From Gordionus sp. m RMFG-2023 (lineage: Eukaryota; Nematomorpha; Gordioida; Chordodea; Parachordodidae), in NCBI RefSeq assembly GCF_954871325.1, contig NC_088776.1:17484052-17548051 (forward strand): a DNA stretch of 64,000 bases, written 5' to 3'. The notes beneath the pieces are model-generated. The model worked only from the letters and a program-made list of their open reading frames with translations, did no database searches and was not told where the DNA came from. This document shows positions 54,430 to 64,000 of this stretch, piece by piece. Both the position numbers and the translations under genes were made by a program. Position 1 is the first letter of the stretch; each line of letters starts with the position of its first letter.

Positions 54430-55336
54430 GATCACATATTCAACATATATAAAGTTTTTGCTTAAACGCTAAAAGTCTCTGGTATATATAAGTAAAGCAA
54501 AAGGAAAATATACTAGTAAATTTTGAACGCTTTTAGTCTAACTACATACTTCTTTTTTGTCAAGTTATCTAGATAAAAAAACTCTAATTATTATACTAAA
54601 CACATAGTAAATGAGAGACAGATGCCACGAAGAGGTCGAAAAACATATGCAAAAATTAATGCACAACATGGTTGTAAAGTTAGTGGCACATATCGATAAA
54701 GAAGCAAAATTGATTGCCTATTGTAATTTGCTAATTTGAATCCCTTAGAAATTTTTTTTAAAAAGGGAGAATACTATAAATACCGATTTATAGTCACATG
54801 CTGGACAAAACCCGTTAACATGAAGGCGTTTTAATTTATATTAGTTTCTTTCAAATTTGAGCTTCTATATTTTTAAGAAAAACCCAGAAGCCAAAGTGAT
54901 AGTTTTCGGCTAAAACTCAGACTAAAAATATAGCAATTATCCAACTATGATAACTATAATTATTGGCCTAAATAATCATGAGGCCTGAAAAAGTTTAATT
55001 AAAATTGTTTCGACATTATAAATGGTAGTTCATTATAAGAAATTTAAAAAAAAAATTTATTTAGAGGTGTTAAATTTTGTTGTTGGGGGGGGGGGTTAGG
55101 AGTAAATTTTGGAGGGTTTACCAATAAATCTTTTGGCATGTAGAGATGCTGCCTACACAATATTTTTATTATTGTCAACATATTCCTAATAATTTTTTTA
55201 ATATTAGTTACTCAATAAAAAATGGTTAATTGACAAAAAGACACCAAAGAACCGAAAAAAAAATATCCCAATTTATTATTTCTTTAAAAGTAAATTGAAT
55301 CATCTTAATATCTAACAACCTACCTATTTGAAATTA
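54430..55336. other. AT-rich stretch, nothing recognised
   Basis: ACGCTAAAAGTCTCTGG and an inverted ACGCTTTTAGTCTAAC lie at 54468 and 54528. A 25-codon frame from 54622 (MPRRGRKTYAKINAQHGCK) is too short to call. G-run at 55085-55095. Confidence 0.4.
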
Positions 55337-55340
55337 TTAA

Positions 55341-56780
55341 CCCTTCAATACTCTGGTTGGGTATATGAAGCCCCAGGCATGTTAGAAATGATATTAAATA
55401 AAAACGGTTAAATATTATGATCTGGATTCTTCAGTAGCTTCATCAAATATATCTCAAAATCTATAATCCAAATTTCATATATTTTGGTTGAGTAGTTTTT
55501 AAGATATAAGCATTTTGTGACTGATTGGGGTTTGTAATACCCCACCAGAATAAATATGTAATTTTTTAAGAAATTTTTTTTAAAAAATTTTTAAAATTAT
55601 AAATATATACTACTATATTACAAAATTTATTAAAACAAAATTTAAATATCTTATATTTTGAATAAGATATATGAAAAAGAAAACGTAAAGATTTTCTCTG
55701 GTGGAGTTATTTTATTATTATTTTTCACCAGCTGACTCATTTCTCAAATTATTTTGTCATTTATAATGATTTTTGCAAATTCTGAAACTAAATATATAAT
55801 TATTTAAGATGTAATATCATTTTATTTTAGGTGATTATGACAATATAATTAATAGTGAGGATGAAGATTTTATATATGATAGTGATCATGATAAACAATC
55901 TGAATTAGATGAAGAAGAAATATTAGCTGAAGACAATATACTTAATATTTTAGGCAAATATGAAATCATTTATCATAGTATATTTCTCTCTAAAATTAGC
56001 AAAAAAAATAATTACCGAATGGAAAAAAGGATCTTCCTAATTAAAGAATAAGAACTCATCAACAAAATTTAGTTATTCATCTGACAGGAGTAAAAGAATA
56101 AGGGAAAGAAGCTGACACTCCAGAAAAATGTTTTGACTTGTTCATAACATAAAAATGATTGAATAGATTATTTATCATACCAATAAAAAATTAAAATTAT
56201 ATGTAAAAACTATACTAACCAATATGAAAGTTCTACTAAAGAAGTTGATGTAATACAATTTAAGACATTATTGGGAAATATTTATTTAGCTGGAATTTTT
56301 AAATCTAACCATCAAAATAAAAAAAACAAAATATTTTTTTTCAAATTTTATGTTTAGAACACATTAATGTTTTATGTAAATAAATGTTTATTTAACATAT
56401 TTCAATACTCTATATTATTTTATGTTTGAATGTATTAGTGTAATTTTTTTTATATTGAAGACTAAAGATCCATATTATGAGTTATTATGATTATATGATA
56501 GATAAGTTAATTTTTTAAATTTAATATTTGAAATTTAAAAAAAGTAAACTTTTTTTAGGAAATTTTGGCACGAATTTTATTTTTCTCATTATCTTTAATC
56601 TAAACTTAAGAAATAAAAATAAATAAATATTTTATGAAGTTTAAGGTTAGTTCTATCTTATATCCAAATATTAAAAAAAATAATGAATATAACTGGAGAT
56701 ATATACATTTGAAATTGGGGTCTATTAAACCATACCCGAGTAAGTACTAACGTCATTTTTTTCACCGGAGTATTGAAGGG
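55341..56780 (+). mobile_element. Internally deleted piggyBac element with TTAA duplications
   Basis: The ends CCCTTCAATACTCTGGT and, inverted, CCCTTCAATACTCCGGT are flanked by TTAA at 55337-55340 and 56781-56784, the invariable piggyBac target. Further inside, GGGTAT..G occurs on both sides. The 1.44 kb length is below the ~2.3-2.5 kb of complete elements. Confidence 0.92.
55826..56313 (+). pseudogene. piggyBac transposase, N-terminal part, decayed
   Basis: An acidic start (INSEDEDFIYDSDHDKQSEL) is followed by RTHQQNLVIHLTGVKE, GKEADTPEKCFDLFI, IIYHTNKK and YESSTKEVDVIQFKTLLGNI with YLAGIFKSNH. This is the RTRxHNIVxHLPGxKGxAxxxxTPxExWxLF...LxALIGLLYLxGxxK order of piggyBac. Several stops and frame changes separate the blocks. 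The catalytic DDD part and the Cys-rich C-terminus are missing. Confidence 0.85.
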
Positions 56781-56784
56781 TTAA

Positions 56785-58799
56785 ATTACTATTTAAACTT
56801 TTAAAATTTGCTAAAATTGGATTATTTCTTGCCTGCAATTTTGTTTAATCGGCTAAAATCCCAACAGTCAAAAAAATTTACTAAGCCTTGGGGCGAGAGT
56901 ATATTTTATTTTATTGAGCTAAGCTATCCTTTAAGTTTAAACCTCGATTGAGGCTAAGATAATAGTTTTCATTGTTTTCATTTAAAAATTCTGTTTAATC
57001 TTTTTAGAGATGGCTCAAAACCTGTTAAAAGTGTAACTATTTCTCACCACTACTCCTTGGTATTGAACCTCAATCTATGATTTAAATAAAGCAGAAGCGG
57101 TGATGACTTATAAAAATTTCAATAAAATTAATGAAAATAAAAATATTGAAAATAAAATTGGTATAAAATAAATATGAAAAATATTTTTGACTATATAATT
57201 TTTATATAATATTCAAAATTTAGAAAGGAGACTAAAATAAATTAGTAGGATAGCATAGCCCATATAACCCCATCCTATTTCACTCCCGCCTATGTGTCCA
57301 TAGAGCATTCATTTATCCTTAAATTAAACTTGGGAGAATAAGTTTAACATAATAAAATTGAGGCAAAGTGGCTATAAATGTTATCCAAGCGCAAAGTTGG
57401 GAAAACATACTTTTCAAAAGTATATAGCTATCTGTTGTAATTGTGGTAACATGCAAATTTACTAGATTAAGAAAAACGCCAGACAGGCAAATTACTTTTA
57501 AACAAAATTACGAAGCCGAAAGATATTCAAATCTACTCAAGAAAAAAGAATTAAATTTCGATACAAATTGAGACTATGCAAATGTTGATTAAAGAAAAAG
57601 GATATATAATGGAAAAATTATGATGCGAAAAAGGGATGATTAAATTATTATTTTAACTTAAATTTACTTTTTATTATATTAATTTTAATTTTTTCTTTTA
57701 ACTTTGTATTTAATTATATTTATTATTATTTAATAAAGGATTCAACTATAATTTTAGTATATATTTTATTTTATATTTAGGTTTTGATTTCCAATGTCAA
57801 ATCTCGCTTTCTTGACACTATCTATATATTGTATAAAAGGTGTCTAGATAGCCTGGCCTAATCTAGATGAAATTAAGATACATTTAAGAATATTTTGTTA
57901 TAATCATGTTAAGTATACATATTACCAACGTTAAAAATCGATTGTTAAAACTAAGGTTGTGAATTGAATCAAACATTTTTATTTTGATTAATATTTTATT
58001 TAAATATGATATCTATTTTTGCTAATAATACTTTTATATTAGGATAATCATATAATAAAATTGTGGCGCGGTGTTCATTTTTTAAAATAATTATTCAAAT
58101 TTTGATTGTGCCAAAATTTATATCCTTATCCATATATTCTTAGGGGTGTTGATAAAAAATATTAGATTAATACTAAGTTTATTATAATTCAGAAAGTCTT
58201 AAAGTTTATTTACTAATCGCTGTTTAAATTTTTTCCTTCTTTATATATTCTGGAATTTGAAACCATGTCAATTCAACGTTGAAAATTTGTTGATATTGTG
58301 TTGATTGTTTTTTCATCCGTACATAGGAATTTTCCTTAGAAGGGGTCCATACATATAAAGGCCTGAGGGGCTCCGGCCTTCGGCCTGGTTTATTTTAAAA
58401 ATCATATTTGTTTTTCTTACAATATAAAAGTCCTAGAATTATTCATCATTTTAATTAGTGTTGTCATAATCATATTCAACAAACTTTTTATTTAAAATAT
58501 TATCTTGTTGGGGTATTTATTTGAATTAAAGTATTTTTTGAACGTATGATCCAAATTTTTTTTTGCTCTGGGGGAACCATATCTTCGATAATATATAATA
58601 AATATATTTTTTAAATGCATCGATAATATGTTATTAAAATTTAGTAGATTATTCTCAATGACTTTATTATAATAATACTATCCAGAATAATTTCAATAGT
58701 AATATAATATCCTTCCACAAACATCAAAACCAGAAAAATATAAATATTTATGGTATTTATTTGATATAAAGTCACTTTTGAGTCTTTTAAACGTATAAT
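56785..58799. other. AT-rich stretch with a GC hairpin
   Basis: No gene seen. At 58360-58392 GGCCTGAGGGGCTCCGGCC precedes TTCGGCCTGG, a small GC-rich hairpin in AT-rich DNA. About 70 bases around GGTATTTATTTGA..AAAGT..TTTTGA at 58506 recur near 58753, a diverged direct duplication. Confidence 0.4.
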
Positions 58800-58879
58800 C
58801 TTTAGAAAGATTGCTCTGGGGGTGGGGGGGGGGGTCCAAACCCGAACCACCCCCCCCCTCCCTCGTAGCTACGCCACTG
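58800..58879. mobile_element. hAT-type terminus
   Basis: Read inverted, CAGTGGCGTAGCTACGAGGG followed by a long G-run is a canonical hAT end. Poly-G and poly-C runs on both sides of TCCAAACCCGAACCA may form a hairpin. No partner end or target duplication could be assigned. Confidence 0.45.
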
Positions 58880-60376
58880 CACCCGTATCACAAATATCAA
58901 TCATCCAGAAGTGTATAATATATTGAGATTGCAATTAATATCATAACTTATTCTCGTGATCTATTGTTTAAATTAAAACCTTAGTTTTACGAATTTAATA
59001 TTTTCTCGCATAATAAATTATATATTATTTGAGTTTCCTCATAAAAATTAAGTTTTAAAATCTCACGCTTTTAACCTTAATTTATATAAAATAGTTACAT
59101 GCTATTGCAATATAAATAATTAGAAAGTTGTAAAAATTCAAATTTAAGATCTTCACAACATAAATAGGCGTTATTAAAAAGTAGAGTTTTAATGACTCAG
59201 AACTAGAATTGATGTGGTAAAATACCTCTTTAAATTAAGCATCCCAATGAGCCCCATGAGTGGGGTTGATGAGGCGACTCTTACTTTAAAACGGCCTAAT
59301 ATTATTATTACTACCCGAGAATAATTTTAAAAAAATGTCAAGCCGACTCTGAATCCGAATTGTTCTAGTCTCCAAATTTGAAATAAATTTTACGACTCAA
59401 AACCTGAATAGAAAGTTAAGTCGATCGGCTTAGTTAACAACACTAAGCCCGGTTTGGGCCCAGACGTCAAAGATAGACTGGAGCGAAATTTAAAGTCCAA
59501 TAAATTTTGTAAATTTTATAAAATATATAACGGTTTATGTAAAAAAATTTTCAATTTTTAAATTGTAAGCAAATATATAAATGAAAGAACGAACAGGTAT
59601 GGTCAGCAATGCATATCTCTCATCAATATATTCATATTTTTAAGGTTATTTATATGCAATACATCTCCTGGGCTTAACGTTTTGGACATTAAAACAAATT
59701 TTTATTATTAAATATTCAGAAGTGCTGTCTGTGTTAATTTATGTAGATCTTAAAAATATCAGAGACCAAATTAGAGATATTAAATAATAAAATGAATATA
59801 GCTCACTCAAAATTTTAATCATAAATTATTATTTTTCGATAAAAATAATTAATCAATGGTATTAATATTAATTGACTGAAGTTTTAATTTATGTGTTACG
59901 TGATATATACAGGGTTTTACGTGTTACGTGATATATACAGGGTTGCCAGGTCAAAATTTTCAAATTGTGGGAGAAATTTGGTACTATGCGGGATAAATAT
60001 GAAAATTGCGGTAGAAATATAAAAATTGCTAAAAAATTTTTAGGCCGGGATTTTGAATTGACTTAATTATCCGCCTATTATTTTTTATAATTAGTTTATA
60101 TAAATACAAAGTCGGTAACTATTTTTCAAAATAAAATAACATCTTGATTTATTAAAATATATTAATTTATAAAAAAAAACCAACGATCTTTTTTATATAT
60201 AAAAGAATGTAAACAAAATAAAATTTTATAAAAATAAATGATTTTAATTTTACAATTAAAAATATATTTTATGCTAATGTCCCGCAAAACGACCGCAATT
60301 GAAAATCAACCGTGTGTGTATAACATTATAGGGATAGGCGCTTAATTATCACGTATCACGTTTAAATACATAAAAG
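58880..60376. other. AT-rich stretch with possible small transposon
   Basis: TACGTGATATATACAGGGTT is tandemly duplicated at 59897 and 59925. CAGGGTTGCCAGGTC at 59937 begins a GTGGGAGAAATTTGG stretch, and an inverted, weaker ACGGTTGATTTTCAATTGCGG ends near 60323. The pair may bound a ~390 bp hAT-like MITE, but no target duplication is present. Confidence 0.35.
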
Positions 60377-60895
60377 GGGTTCCACGTCTTTATAGAGAAA
60401 CCATTATAGAGAAACATTTATAGAGAAAACAATTATAGAGAATGCATTTATAGAGAATTGTTTTATAGAGAATGTAGTTTATAGAGAATGTTTTATAGAG
60501 AATGCCGTTTATAGAGAATGGTGAGAATGTCGATTATAGAGAATGATTTTAAAGAGAATTATTTTATAGAGAAGGTTCTTAATAGAGAATGACTTCAAAG
60601 AGAATGATTTTATAGAGAATTTTGTTTATAGAGAATGATTTTAAAGAGAATTACTTTTATAGAGAATTATTTTGTAGAGAATTACATGTAGAGAATTATT
60701 TTGTAGAGAATTATTTTGTAGAGAATTATTTTGTAGAGAATTATTTTGTAGAGAATTATTTTGTAGAGAATTATTTTGTAGAGAATTATTTTGTAGAGAA
60801 TTATTTTGTAGAGAATTATTTTGTAGAGAATTATTTTGTAGAGAATTATTTTGTAGAGAATTATTTTCTAGATCTTGATATTGTAGAGAAATATT
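60377..60895 (+). repeat. TATAGAGAAT minisatellite
   Basis: About 33 units. Up to 60690 the units are 14-19 bases with the core TTTATAGAGAATG and variable spacers. From 60690 to 60875 they are near-identical 15-mers (TAGAGAATTATTTTG). An open frame (60622-61005) that repeats V-E-N-Y-F arises from the multiple-of-three period and is not considered a gene. Confidence 0.85.
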
Positions 60896-61506
60896 ATATA
60901 TGGGACAATTATAGAGTTCAAAAAGTTTATGCAGGATTTGAAAAATATATCAAAATTAACATTTTAATAATACTATTCAGTATATTTGTTGTATTTTTTC
61001 GGTGACTTTATTTGTTTCAACAATGGTTTTTTTGTAAAATCTTTTTAGTTCATATCAAGGTATAGCTTGATTATTAACTCAGCTAAACCAAACCTGAAAC
61101 GATTTGTTAAATATATATTAACCGTTATTAAAGAGAATCTAAATTAAACCAACCATTTTTAAAATTTTTATATATTGCATTTATATGTCAGCTACCTAAA
61201 TTAGCCTATAGAAGGGTTCTTAACTTTACCCTTATGGATATATGATGGACGAGAATCTTGATTCTAATTTTAATTAAGAAAAGGTTTTAACCAGTTTTTT
61301 AAGTAAAAAATATGTCACATTCCCGTTCGTTCTGCGTTTCGGAACACGTTTCTAAATATAATTTTCTTTCTATTTTATTATACAAATTTTATTCATAAAT
61401 CTTTTTAATATAGATAACTAAGAATTCATTAATCTCTAATGATACACATTTAGATGTATGCGATGGCTTTAATATATTGAGTGTCGAAAAGTGCCGATCT
61501 GTATTT
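60896..61506. other. AT-rich spacer between minisatellites
   Basis: No gene or repeat boundary recognised. Confidence 0.4.
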
Positions 61507-61800
61507 GGGGTTCCACATATTTATAGAGAAACCAATATTTTTGATTTAATAGAAGCACTATAATTTTGTCCTACCTAAAAAACCAAAACCGTCAATTGAT
61601 TGAAGGTTTCTATATAAGATATTGTAGTGAATGCATTATCGCTAATGTATTATAGCGAACGCATTACCGCGAATGCATTATTGCGAGTATAATACAGCGA
61701 AAATATTATAGCGAATGCATTATCGCGAATGCATTATCGCGAATGTATTAGCACGAATGCATTATCGCAAATGTATTATCGCGTTTAATGAATTACATCA
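61507..61800 (+). repeat. TTATCGCGAA minisatellite preceded by a copy of the 60377 array start
   Basis: GGGGTTCCACATATTTATAG and AGAAACCA repeat the beginning of the 60377 array (GGGGTTCCACGTCTTTATAG). About 100 bases later, 61620-61795 holds some eleven units of GAATGCATTATCGC type with 15-16 base period, the same core as the arrays at 12680 and 16985. Confidence 0.75.
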
Positions 61801-64000
61801 GTTGCGATATCGGGAATGGAGTTTGATGAAAACTACAATTTTATATTTATCGGCCTTTAGACAGACTTAGTTGAACCTGGAAATTAAGTTAAAGTCGGGC
61901 TTGGGTCTATTTTTTTAAAAAATAGGGTTAAGGCTTTTATTTTTTTGACTCAAAAAATATAAAAAAGATTCTAAGCAATAAAATAGATTTCTCTAAAGAT
62001 TAGGGTAAAGGAATTAAATTTTTATATTAATTGATTGTTTAAATATGCGTTTAGTTATATTTTTCAATTAAATTTGGGACAGGACAGGTTCCGGCCTAAA
62101 ATTTAAAATTATGGCTAGACTCCTAAAAATAAAGGTTTTGGATGGAGCTTTGGCCGAAATAAATAAAATTTGCAAGGCACTAAGAAAAAAAGTTTTATTT
62201 AAAACATTGAGCCAAACAGATATTTAGACTAGGATTTATATTATTCTTTGACAAAGCATGCTTTAATTAGTGAGGGATTTAGTATGGACTTGATAAGTAT
62301 TTTTTGATAATAAATTTGTATAAAGTTCTCTTATTGTTTAATCAAAAAGACAAGGTCAAAGCTTATCACAACAAGACATGAAACAATATTCAGCATCATA
62401 GGTAGATTGTCGAATTGAATTGCTATCCATCTCAGTACTTAATTCGTGTAATCTCTGATAATGAAATTGCCATATTGTAACTCAGGAATTGGGGAAAAAA
62501 TAGATTATTGATTTCCTTAATTGATTCTTGCTAAGTTCTTGCTTCCTGACGAGTCTTTTTTCTAATTATGTGATAAAAGACAAAATTGTATAAAAATGGA
62601 TATAGAAATATAATAAATATAAGTAGAGCTAAAATTGAATGAATTGAACATGCCTCATATATTATTAAAAATAACTTAACTATTTTTAACACAAATTATA
62701 GTATATTTCCATTTCAGTTCAGTTGCTATATTTTATTAATCTGATGAATGTCATAAATTTTATTAGAATGGCGATAATAGTGATTGGACGTTACTATCAT
62801 AGCTGAAGATGAGAAAATTTAATGGAATAAAATATTTACTTTGTGAGTTATACTTCAAAGAGTAGATACAACCCTAAAAAATCGAAAGGTGGAAAATATC
62901 TCTTTTTTACATTTTCTATGCCTTCATATTTTTTTAAATGTGTATTCTTCAAGACTAAAAGAGGTTTAGAAAAATTTAAAATAAAAGTTTTAAAAGCAAG
63001 CATTGACGGATATTAAAATTAATTAAACAAGCTGAAGCGAACTTATAATTTATGATTCCACTTTTTACAGTAGAAAGTAGGGCCCTATAAAAAAGATATA
63101 AGAAAAGTAAGATATCTGTCTCAGGAAGCGTAGATAATGAAAATCCTTATGTTATGCTGGAAAATAAAAATATTGCTTTAATCATGAATTTTTTTTATTA
63201 AGAAACACCCACCCACCACCCCCCCCCTCTCCCAATAGAAAAGTTTGAATAAATAATTAGCACTAATGTTATGAAGAAATTTAAATATTAATGATAATTA
63301 TACTTGCTTATAACCAGATCTATAGACCGACTACCAATAATAAAAAGACGCTTAACCATTCAAACAATGTTAAACAGGACCTTTTTCCACAGGGGAGGGG
63401 GCTATAACTCAAGATTAGGATTGAAATTAAAATGGGTAGTTTGTATTTGGAATTCCGTTGTTCTAATTTTGATGTGGTATAGGAAATGAGGGGAGTGGGG
63501 GAAGAAGGGGGTAGTATTATATAATATATGATGCAAAATCTTTTGATAATTAGGTATTTGAAATATCTTCTAAGAGCCTCGATATTTTCTAAAGAAAGAC
63601 ATTACAATGCGATGGAAATCAGTGTATACCATGATACAAAACTTCTTATAATCATATGATGAAATACAAGTTTGTCTGTGAACCAACCATATTTAAACAA
63701 ATTGGTAAATAAATATAATCCCTATATGTAAATAAAAAATTTCTTATAAATATTAAAAGTCTGATCTTCGGAATGTTTAACAAGTGCAAAAAACCTATAA
63801 AAAATATTTTAAACTTTTTGATTCATCTTTCTCTACACTGTTAAGGAGTTTAGGCTTTTAGTAAGAAATATTCATTTTACTAAAATCAATTTAGAGAAAA
63901 ATGTGTATTATTTTAAATTTTGTCAATGTATAATTTTTAGGTAAGGGTTTGAACTATCATTTTGTATTTTGTAAATTCAGATTCAATTATTTTCGGAACT
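61801..64000. other. AT-rich stretch, no gene recognised
   Basis: A decayed GC-rich repeat patch lies at 61860-62180 (GTCGGGCTTGGGTC, GACAGGTTCCGGCC). A C-run occurs at 63207-63235. The plus-strand frame 63304-63489 has no family features. Confidence 0.4.

Noticed and set aside
60377-61800. Regularly spaced short repeats that could be taken for a CRISPR array
   Set aside because: Unit period is only about 15 bases with 4-7 base spacers, in an animal genome. They are minisatellites.
63304-63489. 61-codon plus-strand frame
   Set aside because: No family features, no splice sites in phase, surrounded by simple sequence.

Overview
The window is about three-quarters A+T and is eukaryotic. It has spliced genes with AT-rich introns, some only 46-48 bases long, and a dense load of DNA transposons. 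The one clear host gene is an extracellular metalloprotease of the ADAMTS family, so the source is an animal. No rRNA, tRNA or mitochondrial gene narrows the phylum. A pyrimidine-rich tract ending in AG directly abuts the ATG of that gene, which fits either a 5'-UTR intron or spliced-leader trans-splicing. An AT-rich invertebrate is the best guess.

Host gene. On the minus strand, 27 exons between 41054 (ATG) and 9476 join in phase and encode at least 1,700 residues. In order they give a signal peptide, propeptide, furin-type site, reprolysin zinc protease (HEIGHNLGLPHD), disintegrin-like domain, TSP1-1, Cys-rich domain, spacer, nine more TSP1 repeats and the start of another. This layout resembles GON-1/ADAMTS9/ADAMTS20. 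The C-terminal end was not found with confidence. From exon 21 on, every exon is phase 0-0 and starts exactly on the first cysteine of a TSP1 repeat.

Mobile DNA, left to right. 1-1816: a transposon with inverted repeats of about 195 bases and a decayed gene. 2858-4400: mariner-like, Tc1-like and hAT remnants. 6691-8982: palindromic elements. 12665-17260, inside the largest downstream intron: a nested foldback structure built of two kinds of tandem repeat in inverted arms. 20948-23869, in introns: hAT-type MITEs, one inserted in another repeat. 42082-50677: two hAT transposons and two MITEs with intact 8-base target duplications, plus foldback palindromes. 51775-54429: a broken LTR retrotransposon. 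55341-56780: a deleted piggyBac with TTAA duplications. 60377-61800: minisatellites related to those in the foldback structure.

Several short element families share ends of the form TAG(A/T)GATCTGCA or TAGTG and carry GC-rich subterminal blocks (CCCGGCCCG, CGGTC repeats, GGGCGGG) that stand out in this AT-rich genome. Where the ends are intact they are flanked by 8-base duplications, so they are most likely non-autonomous hAT elements. Outside the ADAMTS gene I found no other host gene that I can name; two short minus-strand reading frames (31900-32163, 47722-47967) remain unidentified. All coordinates and alignments were made by eye.
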